A DNA stretch of 64,000 nt, taken from Legionella gratiana (GTDB lineage: Bacteria; Pseudomonadota; Gammaproteobacteria; Legionellales; Legionellaceae). Positions 18,547-28,262 of the stretch are shown here, piece after piece. Where the stretch lies: NCBI RefSeq assembly GCF_001467695.1, contig NZ_LNYE01000020.1, forward strand, positions 159,369 to 223,368. The letters run 5' to 3'. The notes under the pieces are model-generated. The model made no database searches. It was not told the DNA's origin and worked only from the letters and a program-made list of their open reading frames with translations. The first letter of the stretch is position 1; each line of letters begins with the position of its first letter. The translations under genes and the position numbers were made by a program.

Positions 18547-18972
18547 ATGTTTTACGGCGATACCATCCAAGAAACACGACATATGTTTTTTTCGAGCTGG
18601 GAAAAATACCAACAGCGAGTGTTGTTATCTCCTTTAGAGCATGAAATCGTTCAAGTTATTCTCGCCCATCCTGAATACCATAAAATGCTTGGGAATCAGT
18701 ATAAATTTCAACAACAATCCTATTCTCCTGAATTGGGCGAACCTAATCCATTTTTACATATGGGGCTGCATCTGGCTGTCAGAGAGCAGATAAGCACTGA
18801 TCGCCCCATAGGAATAAGTGCTATCTACACTAAGTTACTTCAAAAATATCATGACCCTTTAGCAGTTGAGCATCTAATCATGGAACAACTTGCCGAATGC
18901 CTTTGGCTTTCACAAAAGAATAATCTACCACCCGATGAAACTTATTATCTGCACGTGTTAGCTAATTTATGA
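18547..18972 (+). CDS. DUF1841 family protein
   Basis: A 141-residue cytosolic protein. The segment NPFLHMGLHLAVREQ followed by DRPIGI is characteristic of the DUF1841 family found across beta- and gammaproteobacteria. No catalytic role is established for the family. It converges with the XRE regulator gene, the two stop codons lying 1 base apart. Confidence 0.85.
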   Translation: MFYGDTIQETRHMFFSSWEKYQQRVLLSPLEHEIVQVILAHPEYHKMLGNQYKFQQQSYSPELGEPNPFLHMGLHLAVREQISTDRPIGISAIYTKLLQKYHDPLAVEHLIMEQLAECLWLSQKNNLPPDETYYLHVLANL

Positions 18973-18973
18973 A

Positions 18974-19192
18974 CTATGCATCGTGCCGATCCATTTGATA
19001 TTCAAGAATATCTCCAGGTTGACACTTTAAATAAGTACAAATTGCCTCCAATGTAGCGAAACGTATTGCTTTAGCTTTACCATTTTTTAAAATAGATAAA
19101 TTTGCTTCAGTAATCCCTATTGCCTCAGCTAATTCTTTAAGCCTGCATTTACGTTTTGCCATTATTACATCTAAATTAACAATAATTGACAC
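18974..19192 (-). CDS. XRE/Cro-type transcriptional regulator (short)
   Basis: A 72-residue protein consisting of a single helix-turn-helix (LKELAEAIGITEANLSILKNG, about residues 18-38) with the C-terminal CQPGDILEY typical of the short YozG-like XRE regulators. GTG start with AAGGA nine bases upstream. It lies 11 bases behind a DUF2975 gene, a pairing seen repeatedly in bacteria, so it probably controls its own operon. Confidence 0.88.
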   Translation of the reverse strand: MSIIVNLDVIMAKRKCRLKELAEAIGITEANLSILKNGKAKAIRFATLEAICTYLKCQPGDILEYQMDRHDA

Positions 19193-19203
19193 GGGAATAT
19201 TCC

Positions 19204-19746
19204 TTAAATTGTTAATTGTGTTTCTGACTTTAATTGATGCGCTTCTTGAATAATCCAGGATGCAACTAAAATAATAAACGCGGTAATTAGAGTGGATAAA
19301 TTCGCTGACTTCAAAGTAATACTTGCAAAACGCTCGCCCGCAGGATTGTTAAAAGTAAGAGCAGCAGTGATTAAAGGTTGATAAATAAATTGGACTAGTT
19401 CACCTAATATCATATAAATACTTACTTGTTTAATTAATTTAATATTGTCCTCTTCAAATAAATACCCTTTTTCAAAAAGTTTAAATAGCTTAGCGAGATT
19501 ATGACAAATCAAAAGGGTAATTGTAAGCGGTAATCCTTCAATTGCTAATAAGATACAACGATGCGCTAAGGAAAAATGTTCCCAATCATAAATTCGCTCA
19601 GGAGAAATCACTGTAGACCAACCGCCTAAATGGCACATCCAATTGAACTTAGCTAAAATCAAAAACGTTGTCGTTAAAGGAATAAACCAGCAAAGTGATC
19701 TAAAGAGCAGATAAAGCAAATGACTTGTGTTTTTTATTTTATTCAT
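19204..19746 (-). CDS. DUF2975 family membrane protein
   Basis: A 180-residue inner-membrane protein with four hydrophobic segments (about residues 10-32, 60-82, 108-130, 148-167), matching the architecture of DUF2975 proteins. The intracellular segment KLFKLFEKGYLFEEDNIK is the most typical part of the family. It is co-transcribed with the short XRE regulator behind it. The function of the family is unknown. Confidence 0.82.
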   Translation of the reverse strand: MNKIKNTSHLLYLLFRSLCWFIPLTTTFLILAKFNWMCHLGGWSTVISPERIYDWEHFSLAHRCILLAIEGLPLTITLLICHNLAKLFKLFEKGYLFEEDNIKLIKQVSIYMILGELVQFIYQPLITAALTFNNPAGERFASITLKSANLSTLITAFIILVASWIIQEAHQLKSETQLTI

Positions 19747-20016
19747 AAAATACCCCTTAATGATACAAATATTATCCTAGGAAAAAGCAGTTGGTTCGTA
19801 CACAGTAAGATCCAACTTCTTTAATTCGGTTACTCTGTATTATAATAATTTATTATCGTTTTACAATAATTTTTTTAATTTCATTCTGATTTTTTAACCT
19901 CAATAACCGCTTATAATCTAAGTTCATTTTGATTACATCCCGGATACAGAATGTAATACTGGGTATCTTGCCTAAAATAAGTTAATATGAAGTTTTTAAT
20001 GGCAAATCCGTATTTT

Positions 20017-20769
20017 ATGACTGATCAAGAAAAAAATACCCACTTCGGATACACGACTGTCGCTTGGAATGAGAAAGAAAAAAAGGTAGCCGAAGTTTTT
20101 CATTCTGTAGCAAAAAACTATGACTTAATGAATGACTTAATGTCTTTTGGCATTCATCATTTATGGAAACGCTACACCATCGAGCTTAGCCGAGTTCATC
20201 CTGGACAATTTGTTTTAGATTTAGCAGGCGGTAGTGGCGATTTAACCCAGTTATTATGTACAAAAGTGGGTGATACAGGACGTGTTATTCTTGCAGATAT
20301 TAATTCTGCTATGCTTCATGTAGGTCGTGATCGTCTATTAGATGCAGGCTTATATAAAAACATTGACTATGTACAGGCAAATGCCCAAGCCCTGCCTTTT
20401 GCTGATAATTGTTTTCATTGTATTACCATGGGTTTTGGCTTAAGAAATGTGACCGATAAAGAAGAAGCGTTGCGTTCCATGTATCGTGTCTGTAAGCCTG
20501 GAGGAAAAGTAATGATTCTTGAATTTTCCACCCCCACGCTCCCGGGTTTAAAACCTATTTATGACTGGTATTCGTTTCATATTTTACCTAAAATAGGAAA
20601 GATTTTTGCGCAAGATGAAACCAGTTACCAATATCTTGCTGAATCCATACGCATGCACCCCAATCAGATGGAGCTCAAAAAAATGATCGAGCACGCTGGA
20701 TTTGAAGACTGTCATTATGACAATCTAAGCGGTGGTATAGTTGCCTTGCACATTGCCTATAAATATTGA
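20017..20769 (+). CDS. ubiE: Ubiquinone/menaquinone C-methyltransferase UbiE
   Basis: UbiE methylates the quinone ring carbon in ubiquinone and menaquinone synthesis. From [15 protein letters not shown] the product is 250 residues, nearly the E. coli length, and aligns through [26 protein letters not shown], the SAM motif [12 protein letters not shown] and the [10 protein letters not shown] segment. In-frame ATGs at 19987 and 19999 are possible starts; none has a strong ribosome binding site, and homology favours 20017. First gene of ubiE-ubiJ-ubiB-tatA-tatB. Confidence 0.95.
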   Translation: MTDQEKNTHFGYTTVAWNEKEKKVAEVFHSVAKNYDLMNDLMSFGIHHLWKRYTIELSRVHPGQFVLDLAGGSGDLTQLLCTKVGDTGRVILADINSAMLHVGRDRLLDAGLYKNIDYVQANAQALPFADNCFHCITMGFGLRNVTDKEEALRSMYRVCKPGGKVMILEFSTPTLPGLKPIYDWYSFHILPKIGKIFAQDETSYQYLAESIRMHPNQMELKKMIEHAGFEDCHYDNLSGGIVALHIAYKY

Positions 20770-20776
20770 GTTGATT

Positions 20777-21394
20777 ATGCTAAAAAAATATTCCTTAAAA
20801 GCGCTTCAAAAGGCCATAAACAAAGCAGCAAAATTGGATGAAGGTATGCCTGCTAAGTTGCAAGCTCTTGACAATAAATGTCTTGAAATGGTTATTAGTC
20901 CGCTAAATGTTAATTTTTTTATTCTGTTTCAAAACGGTGAAATTGTCTTACTGGATCATTATGAAAAACAGGCAGACACAGTCATTCACAGCAGTCCCTT
21001 AGGCTTAATCCGTCTCAGTGTATTACCGGCGTCTAAAGCACGCTCTTTATTTAATGATAAAATCCGTATCACCGGCGATACGGAACTAGGACAACACATT
21101 AAAAAATTATTTGATGAAATGGATATTGATTGGGAAGGTCACCTTGCTCATTTTACGGGTGATGTAGTCGCCCATCAAATTGGTTCTTTATTCCGTAAAG
21201 GACTCAAATTCAAAAGGCAATTTGATGAATCCTTATGCCAAAATGTAGCTGAGTATTTACAAGAAGAGTTACGCATCGTACCTTCGAAATATGAATTGGA
21301 AGATTTTTTTGCAGAGATTGATGAACTGTCCTTAAGTGTTGAACGCTTACAAGCCCATGTCAATCAACTAATAAGCTACTATGAAATCCATTAA
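20777..21394 (+). CDS. ubiJ: Ubiquinone biosynthesis accessory factor UbiJ
   Basis: UbiJ is an SCP2-domain protein that binds ubiquinone intermediates in the aerobic Ubi complex. The 205-residue product has the SCP2-like fold region (residues about 25-105) and a C-terminal coiled-coil tail ending in [12 protein letters not shown], as in E. coli UbiJ. The ATG at 20777, eight bases after the ubiE stop, gives [10 protein letters not shown]; the longer open frame overlaps ubiE. It overlaps ubiB by 14 bp. Confidence 0.9.
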   Translation: MLKKYSLKALQKAINKAAKLDEGMPAKLQALDNKCLEMVISPLNVNFFILFQNGEIVLLDHYEKQADTVIHSSPLGLIRLSVLPASKARSLFNDKIRITGDTELGQHIKKLFDEMDIDWEGHLAHFTGDVVAHQIGSLFRKGLKFKRQFDESLCQNVAEYLQEELRIVPSKYELEDFFAEIDELSLSVERLQAHVNQLISYYEIH

Positions 21395-23030
21395 AAAACT
21401 CATTCGTCTTATCCATATTAATTACATTCTAGCAAAAAACGGACTAGACAATGTAGTGGTGTCGTTAAGGTTATTTGCGCCACTTCGTTTCATTGTTTAT
21501 TTAAATCCTTGGAACTGGTTTCGTAAAGTACATTTAACCCACGGGGAAGCATTACGTATTTCATTGGAAGCACTCGGACCTATTTTTATCAAATTTGGTC
21601 AAGCACTTTCCACCCGACCTGATATTTTACCTCTAGATATCGCCATTGAGCTCAGTAAATTACAAGATAAAGTCCCTCCATTTCCCAGTGAAAAAGCAAT
21701 GGCAATTATTGAAAAAGCCTATGGTTTATCCCCTTACGAAGTCTTTGCTGAATTTGATCCCATACCTTTGGCATCAGCCTCAATGGCTCAAGTACATGCG
21801 GCAAAATTGAAAACAGGAGAAGAAGTCATCGTCAAAGTACTAAGACCTAATATGCGTCGTATTATTGAAAATGACTTAAGCATTATGCATACCATAGCAA
21901 AATGGGCAGATCGATATTGGCCTGAAATTAGACGTTTAAAGCCTAAAGAAATTGTAGCTGAATTTGAGCATACCTTGATTGATGAGCTCGATTTATTAAG
22001 AGAGGCAGCTAATGCAGCGCAACTAAGGCGTAACTTTGATCGTTCTCCTATCTTGTATATCCCAGAAGTATACTGGGATTACTCGCGCTCTAACGTAATG
22101 GTTCTTGAACGAATTCATGGCATACCTGTATCAGATATAAGTAGCTTGCAAACGCATGGTGTAGATATAAAAAAGCTGGCCGAACGAGGTGTAGAGATTT
22201 TTTTCACGCAAGTATTTCGTGATTGTTTCTTTCATGCAGACATGCATCCAGGAAATATTTTTGTTTCCTATAATAACCCTAAAGATCCGCAATATATTTG
22301 TATTGATTTTGGCATTATGGGCACATTAAATGACAATGACAAGCGCTATTTGGCTGAAAATCTTTTGGCATTTTTTAATAGAGACTACCGTCGAGTTGCT
22401 CAATTGCACGTGGAATCGGGTTGGGTTGCTCGCGACACACGAGTTGATGAGTTTGAAAGCAGCATTCGTACAGTATGTGAACCTATTTTTGAAAGACCTT
22501 TAAAAGACATTTCATTTGCACAAGTAGTTTTGCGCCTTTTTCAAGTTGCACGACGTTTTCATATGGAGGTACAACCTCAGTTGGTTTTATTGCAAAAAAC
22601 ATTGTTGGCTATAGAAGGCCTAGGCCGCCAACTTTATCCTGAACTGGACTTGTGGGCCACCGCAAAACCTTTTCTTGAAAAATGGATAAAAGAGCAAATC
22701 GGCCCTAAGGCCTTTTTCACCCAATTAAAACAAAATCTACCCTTTTTGGCAGAGCAATTGCCCCATATGCCAAAACTAATCTTTGATTTTCTTGAACTGA
22801 AAAAAGAAGAGTTGATCACAGAAAAAGATAATTTAATCAATACACTAGGACATGACAAATCACCAGTACAGTGGAACAGTATTGCCATTGGTGCAAGTAT
22901 CTCTTTTCTTTTAATAGGTCTGCTTGATTATTGGCATCTTATTCAACACAAACAACTTGCTCCTTTGGCTTTTATAGGAGCCATTGTCACAGGGTTGTTT
23001 GTTCTCCTTAACCGTAATATGAGGAATTAA
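21381..23030 (+). CDS. ubiB: ABC1/ADCK-family protein UbiB
   Basis: UbiB is an atypical kinase-like ATPase needed for ubiquinone synthesis. The 549-residue protein shows the KxGQ motif ([16 protein letters not shown]), a modified A-rich loop ([12 protein letters not shown]), the catalytic-loop equivalent ADMHPGNIF and the DFG equivalent CIDFGIMG. Two transmembrane helices near the C-terminus anchor it in the inner membrane. Length matches the usual 540-550 residues, and order is as in other gammaproteobacteria. Confidence 0.96.
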   Translation: MKSIKKLIRLIHINYILAKNGLDNVVVSLRLFAPLRFIVYLNPWNWFRKVHLTHGEALRISLEALGPIFIKFGQALSTRPDILPLDIAIELSKLQDKVPPFPSEKAMAIIEKAYGLSPYEVFAEFDPIPLASASMAQVHAAKLKTGEEVIVKVLRPNMRRIIENDLSIMHTIAKWADRYWPEIRRLKPKEIVAEFEHTLIDELDLLREAANAAQLRRNFDRSPILYIPEVYWDYSRSNVMVLERIHGIPVSDISSLQTHGVDIKKLAERGVEIFFTQVFRDCFFHADMHPGNIFVSYNNPKDPQYICIDFGIMGTLNDNDKRYLAENLLAFFNRDYRRVAQLHVESGWVARDTRVDEFESSIRTVCEPIFERPLKDISFAQVVLRLFQVARRFHMEVQPQLVLLQKTLLAIEGLGRQLYPELDLWATAKPFLEKWIKEQIGPKAFFTQLKQNLPFLAEQLPHMPKLIFDFLELKKEELITEKDNLINTLGHDKSPVQWNSIAIGASISFLLIGLLDYWHLIQHKQLAPLAFIGAIVTGLFVLLNRNMRN

Positions 23031-23032
23031 AA

Positions 23033-23215
23033 ATGGGACTCAGTGGTATCAGCCCTCTTTCTTTATTATTGATTTTAGTGATTGTTATTGTCCTTTTTGG
23101 CACTTCTAGATTAAAAACGATAGGTACTGATCTTGGTGAGGCCATTCGAAATTTCCGTAAGGCATTGAATGAAGACCAACCTCAAACACCTAAAGAAGAC
23201 GACAAATCCTTATGA
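23033..23215 (+). CDS. tatA: Sec-independent protein translocase subunit TatA
   Basis: TatA oligomers form the passage of the twin-arginine system. The 60-residue product has one N-terminal transmembrane helix followed by the FGTSRL hinge (conserved Phe-Gly), an amphipathic helix (GTDLGEAIRNFRKAL) and an acidic tail. It starts 2 bases after ubiB and overlaps tatB by 4 bp. The tatC gene is not here but near 39.3 kb. Confidence 0.93.
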   Translation: MGLSGISPLSLLLILVIVIVLFGTSRLKTIGTDLGEAIRNFRKALNEDQPQTPKEDDKSL

Positions 23216-23439
23216 GTGGCGAAATTTTAGTAATATTCATCGTTGCTTTAATTGTATTTGGCCCTAAAAAACTGCCCATGCTCGCGACTCATTTAGGATT
23301 ATTAATCAGAAAAATAAATCAATTAAAAACACAAGCTGCTGCCTTGTGGCAACAGCAACTTAATGAAATACAGTTAAAAGAAAACCAGCGTAAAGCCGAA
23401 GAAGCAGAGATGCAGTACCAAAAAGAAAAGTCTTTATAA
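23212..23439 (+). CDS. tatB: Sec-independent protein translocase subunit TatB
   Basis: TatB forms the substrate receptor with TatC. The 75-residue product has one N-terminal helix with an early Glu (MSGEILVIF), FGPKKLP at the hinge and an amphipathic, basic then charged tail. It is much shorter than E. coli TatB (171 residues), but the position directly after tatA and the N-terminal GEILVI pattern favour TatB over a second TatA. Converges with the next gene 14 bp away. Confidence 0.85.
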   Translation: MSGEILVIFIVALIVFGPKKLPMLATHLGLLIRKINQLKTQAAALWQQQLNEIQLKENQRKAEEAEMQYQKEKSL

Positions 23440-23453
23440 TTTCTTCCTAGACT

Positions 23454-24038
23454 CTACTTTATATCTAGCTTCTTAGATGAAGTCTCTGAGGGCTCCGGCA
23501 TTTTAAACTTATCATCATATTTAGGAAGATTCCCCATTTCCTCTTTTTTAGGCAATATAGATTCACCCTCCTCAAGTTTTCTAGGTTTTCCATCCGGAGG
23601 TTTTCCAGGCCTATAAATCTCTTTATCACCATTTGAAAAAGCAAGAACCTGGTTTGTTTTTGCATCAATAATCACAAAACGATCATTAGCCGCAGCGCGC
23701 TCTTTAAAAAATGCGTTCATATCTTCAGGAGATTTAAAATCGAGGCTTACTTTACCATCTTTATCAGGTTTTAGCTTGTTTTCATCTACTTCTATAGGAG
23801 GCTTTCTATTTTGACAAAACTCTCTATAGTTTTTTAAAAGCCTGTCCATATCCGCGCTCTGAACCAGAACACTTTGTTTCTTTTTTGCCTCTTCTTCCTC
23901 ATGGGCGGTAGTTAAAGTAGTCACCACCTCCTCGGTAGGAGTTACTTTTGTTTTAGGAGGAGCTGTTAAACCAATTGGCTCTTTTTCTGGGTCTTTTTTT
24001 GGCTCTTTTTTTGGTACTTCAAGATTTTCTTCACCCAT
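23454..24038 (-). CDS. Orphan proline- and lysine-rich acidic protein
   Basis: No family recognised. The 194-residue product is very rich in Lys, Glu and Pro at both ends (repeated KEP/EKEP motifs near the N-terminus) and has a more ordered middle (about residues 60-140) with SPEDMNAFFKER and VIIDAKTNQVLAF. No signal peptide or membrane segment. GGAGG lies about 6 bases ahead of the ATG. Low-complexity charged ends around a short core are common among Legionella secreted substrates, but nothing specific supports that here. Confidence 0.7.
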   Translation of the reverse strand: MGEENLEVPKKEPKKDPEKEPIGLTAPPKTKVTPTEEVVTTLTTAHEEEEAKKKQSVLVQSADMDRLLKNYREFCQNRKPPIEVDENKLKPDKDGKVSLDFKSPEDMNAFFKERAAANDRFVIIDAKTNQVLAFSNGDKEIYRPGKPPDGKPRKLEEGESILPKKEEMGNLPKYDDKFKMPEPSETSSKKLDIK

Positions 24039-24194
24039 AGTGCCTCCAGATATTATTTATGTCGAAGTGGGTCATTGTGATAAATAACTCTGTACCCAAT
24101 TAAAAATTGTGTTGGTAATTTAATCATAGTTTATCCTGTTTTTGTTTTCAATAAAACAACTAAAGACTCCTTTCGCTTTAAAGTAGTGCGTAGC

Positions 24195-24689
24195 TCATTG
24201 CCCAAGCTTTCCAGCTGCCAACCGCTCTAAAGAGTCTCCTGCTAAACGAAATTGCAACAGATCTGTTCGTGGATGTGCTCCTAAAAACTCATAGAAGTGA
24301 ATGGATTTCTTATTCCAAGTAAATGCATGTCCTTCCATTCGACAACATTGTTTCTCTAACGCTAAGCGGGCAAGATAAGACAATAAAGCAGTGCCCAAAC
24401 CTTGATTTTGATACATTTCAGTTACAAATAAATCTTCGACATAAAGAACAGGAGCAGCTTCTGGAGCAGAATATGAAAAAAAATATAATGCATAACCTGC
24501 TGGTTTTTTCTTATATTCGGCTAATAAGACATAAAAATATTTATTTTTGCCAAAACCATGAGCTTCAATTTTATCCAGAGTTAAATGAATTTCTTCCGTT
24601 TTTTTTCGCTCATACTCTGCTAATTTCTCGACTAAGAAAGAAATTTTCTCTTTATCTTTTTTTGTAGCAATTCGAAAAGTAAATTCCAT
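24195..24689 (-). CDS. GNAT-family N-acetyltransferase
   Basis: A 164-residue acetyltransferase with the GNAT fold: VEDLFVTEMYQNQGLGTALLSYLA contains the acetyl-CoA pyrophosphate loop (Q-x-x-G-x-G), and AFTWNKKSIHFYEFLGA is the C-terminal motif. It resembles the diamine/spermidine acetyltransferase branch. ATG at 24689 is preferred because AGGGGAC precedes it; the open frame extends upstream into the MsrBA gene. Substrate unknown, small amine is likely by family. Confidence 0.85.
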   Translation of the reverse strand: MEFTFRIATKKDKEKISFLVEKLAEYERKKTEEIHLTLDKIEAHGFGKNKYFYVLLAEYKKKPAGYALYFFSYSAPEAAPVLYVEDLFVTEMYQNQGLGTALLSYLARLALEKQCCRMEGHAFTWNKKSIHFYEFLGAHPRTDLLQFRLAGDSLERLAAGKLGQ

Positions 24690-24718
24690 TTTTCGTCCCC
24701 TGATATACTCCAAAAACC

Positions 24719-25588
24719 CTAACCAAATCGGTTTACTGGCTGGTGACAATAAGGTGCCTTACGATGTTTCGCATAATAATCTTGGTGATATTCTTCTGCG
24801 GGCCAAAATGTTACTACTGGAAAAAGACGGGTAGCAACTTGATATCCTTTTTTTTGCAATATCTGAATTAATCGCTTTGCTTCGGCTAGTTGTTCCTCGT
24901 TGTAATAAAAAACCGCACTTTGATATTGTTGTCCTATATCAGGACCTTGTCCTGATTTTTGCGTCGGGTCATGAATTTCGAAAAACCGTTTCAAAACATA
25001 ATGATAATCAGTTTTATCCCTATCAAAAACAACGCGTACAGCTTCGTAATGCCCCGTATTGCCTTGACATACTTGTTCGTAACTGGGCTCTAAAGTAACT
25101 CCTCCAGTATAGCCTACCTCAACTCGAAGCACCCCAGGGATTTGTTTTAAAAAATGATCAACACCCCAAAAACATCCACCCGCCAAAATGGCCTCTTCAG
25201 TGTCTAAAACCTGATTATCGGCAACAAAATCAAGAGAGGCTGAATTAACACAATGGCGTAAATTCTTTTGGGTAAAATATTCACCGGTAAAAACATGGCC
25301 TAAATGAGCCTCACAGCGTGCACAAAGTAGTTCCATGCGTTGCCCATCACGATCAGGAACCTGTTTTACTGCATGGACAATATTATCATCAAAACTTGGC
25401 CAACCACATCCTGAGCTGAACTGGCTTGACCCGCGAAATAAGGCCAAACCACAACGTCTGCATAAATAGGTTCCCTGAGTCACCAGAAAATTATAGGCTC
25501 CAGTATGAGGATATTCTGTAGCCTTGTCACAAATTATTCTTTTCGCTAAAGGAGTCAAACTGGCCGTCTTATCAAGATAAGTGTCCAT
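24719..25588 (-). CDS. msrBA: Bifunctional methionine sulfoxide reductase, MsrB-MsrA fusion
   Basis: One polypeptide of 289 residues repairs both methionine sulfoxide stereoisomers. The N-terminal MsrB domain has zinc pairs Cys43/Cys46 and Cys89/Cys92 and the catalytic Cys113 in RHCVNSAS. The C-terminal MsrA domain begins near residue 132 with GGCFWG, catalytic Cys139, and retains GYTGG and PSYEQVC. The order B then A is the reverse of the Neisseria-type A-B fusion. No signal peptide, so cytosolic. Confidence 0.95.
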   Translation of the reverse strand: MDTYLDKTASLTPLAKRIICDKATEYPHTGAYNFLVTQGTYLCRRCGLALFRGSSQFSSGCGWPSFDDNIVHAVKQVPDRDGQRMELLCARCEAHLGHVFTGEYFTQKNLRHCVNSASLDFVADNQVLDTEEAILAGGCFWGVDHFLKQIPGVLRVEVGYTGGVTLEPSYEQVCQGNTGHYEAVRVVFDRDKTDYHYVLKRFFEIHDPTQKSGQGPDIGQQYQSAVFYYNEEQLAEAKRLIQILQKKGYQVATRLFPVVTFWPAEEYHQDYYAKHRKAPYCHQPVNRFG

Positions 25589-25594
25589 AATTCA

Positions 25595-26566
25595 TTACCT
25601 TCTTTGTTGCCCCTGACAAATTTTATCTGCTAAATAACCTACTGCCCCAGCATAATAGATAGAGTTATTATAGTGTAAAATCATCTTATAGTTAGGAAAT
25701 GCTAAGAAAGTTGGACCGCCCAATGGTTGCACAATACTTGCTTCCAAATTTGAGTAAGGTAATGGCTGACCATCTTCTGTACGTACTCCTACAGCATTCC
25801 ATTCACTCACAGGCTTCACAATGGTTTTACCGGCCATCGCCATATTGAATTTGGGAGGTAACTTCACTTGAATAGCCCAGGGCTCCCCAGTTTGCCAACC
25901 ATTTTGCTTCATGTAATTTGCGATTGAGGCAAAAACATCCGGTTTACTTCTCCAAATATCTTTGCGTCCATCACCATCATAATCAACAGCATATTTTACC
26001 CAGCTGGAAGGCAAAAATTGCGGCTGACCTGAAGCACCAGCCCACTCACCTTTGAAATCAGCCAAATCCACATGACCTTCATTAAGAATTCGTAAGGCAA
26101 TAAATAATTCTTTACGGAAAAATTCCTTACGATTTGAGTCATAAGCCAGAGTCGCTAATGCCTTAATTACAGGAAAATTGCCCATATAACTACCATAACT
26201 TGTTTCCATCCCCCAAAAAGAGACGATAAAACAAGGATTTACTCCATATTGCTTAGCCACTGCATCCAGGACTGCTTGATTGCGCTTATATTCTTTACGA
26301 CCAATAGCAATCCGATAACTATCCACCCGAGTATTGCGATATTTAATAAACGTCAATCGATGTTCAGGTTGCGAACGCAAAAGTCCTTTAATTTGATGGC
26401 TTGGCTCATGAATGTTCGCAAATGCTTCATCAAAAACTTCTGGCGAAATACCTTGTTGTAAGGCTTCTGCTCTAATTCCAGCCACCCATTGATTCCAATT
26501 TTGTTGTGCAAAGGCAACTTGATGTACCAGAACATATGCAATTGCAGCAAGCACCCATTTTTTCAT
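25595..26566 (-). CDS. MltB-family lytic murein transglycosylase
   Basis: A 323-residue periplasmic enzyme that cleaves the MurNAc-GlcNAc bond with formation of 1,6-anhydroMurNAc. A signal peptide ending near AFA precedes the mature protein; no lipobox cysteine is seen, so it is the soluble form. The catalytic Glu121 lies in SFWGMETSYGS, and GEWAGASGQPQFLPSSW with the downstream DYDGDGRKDIW are family signatures. It is followed 6 bases later by the MsrBA gene. Confidence 0.92.
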   Translation of the reverse strand: MKKWVLAAIAYVLVHQVAFAQQNWNQWVAGIRAEALQQGISPEVFDEAFANIHEPSHQIKGLLRSQPEHRLTFIKYRNTRVDSYRIAIGRKEYKRNQAVLDAVAKQYGVNPCFIVSFWGMETSYGSYMGNFPVIKALATLAYDSNRKEFFRKELFIALRILNEGHVDLADFKGEWAGASGQPQFLPSSWVKYAVDYDGDGRKDIWRSKPDVFASIANYMKQNGWQTGEPWAIQVKLPPKFNMAMAGKTIVKPVSEWNAVGVRTEDGQPLPYSNLEASIVQPLGGPTFLAFPNYKMILHYNNSIYYAGAVGYLADKICQGQQRR

Positions 26567-26610
26567 AGTTCTTCCCCCCGATTTTTTGTTACCTCTGTTT
26601 TTTATAGCAC

Positions 26611-26676
26611 TACTTAGCGTGAGTTCGCCATAAAAGGCATTTTTATGCTCCTTTTATGGCGAACTCACGCTAAGTA
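26611..26676. repeat. 27-bp perfect palindrome (element C), probable terminator
   Basis: Arms 26611-26637 and 26650-26676 are perfect reverse complements of 27 bp around a 12-nt loop. The right arm ends CGAACTCACGCTAAGTA, nearly identical to the flank of the element at 2.1 kb. It separates the diheme peroxidase-like gene (ending at 26688) from the transglycosylase gene downstream, so it can terminate transcription. Confidence 0.9.
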
Positions 26677-26687
26677 TACAGTGACTA

Positions 26688-28106
26688 TTAAAGCGCTTCC
26701 ATAAAAGCAACTAAATCAGTTTTTTCGTCCTTAGTTAACTGTAACTGCAATACTAAGTTAAAAAACTCTACGGTGTCTGCTAAAGTTAACAAACGTCCAT
26801 CATGCAAGTATGGAGGAGAATCTTTAATACCTCTTAAAGGAAATGTTTTTATAGGTCCATCACCAACTGCTCTCATACCATTAATTGTTTGAGGTTTATA
26901 AAATTTCTCTGTTTGTAAATTATGCATGGTATTGTCAGTATAATAAGGTGGTACGTGGCAAGTGGCACATTTTGCTTTACCAAAAAAGAGTTCTTGGCCT
27001 CGTAACTCTGCTGGAGTTGCTTTAGCAGGATCGAGTTTTCCTTCCCAATTCAACTTAGGTGCAGGAGGAAAATCCAAAATTTCCTGGAATTCCGCCATAA
27101 AATGGACCTGGCTGCCACGCTCAAGAATATTCACTCCTTTCTTGGTTGCAATCACAGGATCACCATCAAAGTAAGCCGCTCTTTGTTCAAATTCGGTAAA
27201 GTCCTCCACGGTCTTCAAAGCACGTTGCGAACCAAACAGTCGCTGGATGTTGACTCCACGTAAAGTTGGTGTATTAATACGATGACGAAATTCTTGTGGC
27301 CTGATATCACCCACCAAATGTGTTGCTTTATTAGTATGCCCATTAGCATGACAATCAAAACATGAAACTCCACGACTAGGCTTCACCGTGCGCCGGTCTT
27401 CAGTCTGGTTAAATTGTTGTTGCATAAAAGGAGTTACCAATAAACGTAAACCCTCTAATTGTTTAGGATTTAATAGACCATTAAATAATTCATAATAATT
27501 TTCAATAGTCACCATCTTTCCTTTTGATACATCCCCAAGATCAGGCCTGGTGGTTAAATAAATAGGAGCAGGAAAAGGAGGTAAAAAATGATCTGGAATA
27601 TCAAAATCCAGATCAAAACGAGTTAAATCTCTATCTTCTTGTTTTTTAATTTCATCAATAACAAACTTAGGAAATAACATTCCACCTTCTGGATGATTAG
27701 GATGAGGTAAAGGTAAGAACCCCTGCGGGAAAAAACCTTTTTCCTTAATCTCTTCTGGACTCATTTTGGCCAACTGTTCCCAAGTGACACCTTCAGGAAG
27801 TTTGACACGAATACCTTCTTGTACGGGTTTTCCATTAGACATCTTTACGTTTTGAGAAGGATTATTACTCAAATCATAGCGCTGCTTTAATAATTCTTGC
27901 TGGCGATCATTAATCTCTTGCTTAGCACCACTCATACGCTGCAAAATGCTTTGAAAACTCTCATGGATATCCACTGGCATATAACTCGAAGGGACCGAAT
28001 TCGAATTAGTTGAAGAAGAAGGTGATGCATCTGCATAACCTAAGGAACAAAGACTAGCAGTTAAGACACTTATTTCTAAAAATTTTTTTAACATGTTCAA
28101 GTCCAT
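26688..28106 (-). CDS. Diheme cytochrome c peroxidase-like (MauG/CCP superfamily) protein
   Basis: A 472-residue secreted diheme protein. A signal sequence is followed by a long Ser/Asn/Pro-rich and charged region with no clear homology, then two haem sites: CFDCH (near residue 250) and CATCH (near residue 385). The C-terminal part with FPLRGIKDSPPYLHDGR and TVEFFN is diagnostic of the bacterial cytochrome c peroxidase/MauG superfamily. An ATG at 28094 (MLKKFLE) is an alternative start. Peroxide reduction or oxidative protein modification is possible; the substrate is not evident. Confidence 0.85.
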   Translation of the reverse strand: MDLNMLKKFLEISVLTASLCSLGYADASPSSSTNSNSVPSSYMPVDIHESFQSILQRMSGAKQEINDRQQELLKQRYDLSNNPSQNVKMSNGKPVQEGIRVKLPEGVTWEQLAKMSPEEIKEKGFFPQGFLPLPHPNHPEGGMLFPKFVIDEIKKQEDRDLTRFDLDFDIPDHFLPPFPAPIYLTTRPDLGDVSKGKMVTIENYYELFNGLLNPKQLEGLRLLVTPFMQQQFNQTEDRRTVKPSRGVSCFDCHANGHTNKATHLVGDIRPQEFRHRINTPTLRGVNIQRLFGSQRALKTVEDFTEFEQRAAYFDGDPVIATKKGVNILERGSQVHFMAEFQEILDFPPAPKLNWEGKLDPAKATPAELRGQELFFGKAKCATCHVPPYYTDNTMHNLQTEKFYKPQTINGMRAVGDGPIKTFPLRGIKDSPPYLHDGRLLTLADTVEFFNLVLQLQLTKDEKTDLVAFMEAL

Positions 28107-28262
28107 TTAATGATCAAGGAATTTTTTCATCTTAAGGTACTTATAAATTTGGTGCAATAGAGAAATAAACGAAGTGCACTCCAAGGAAAGATGTGGAAAT
28201 CGATTTTGAATTATCCTATAAAAATACAGTAGGTTAAGTGCCCTTAGCTTGTGCAATAGGAC

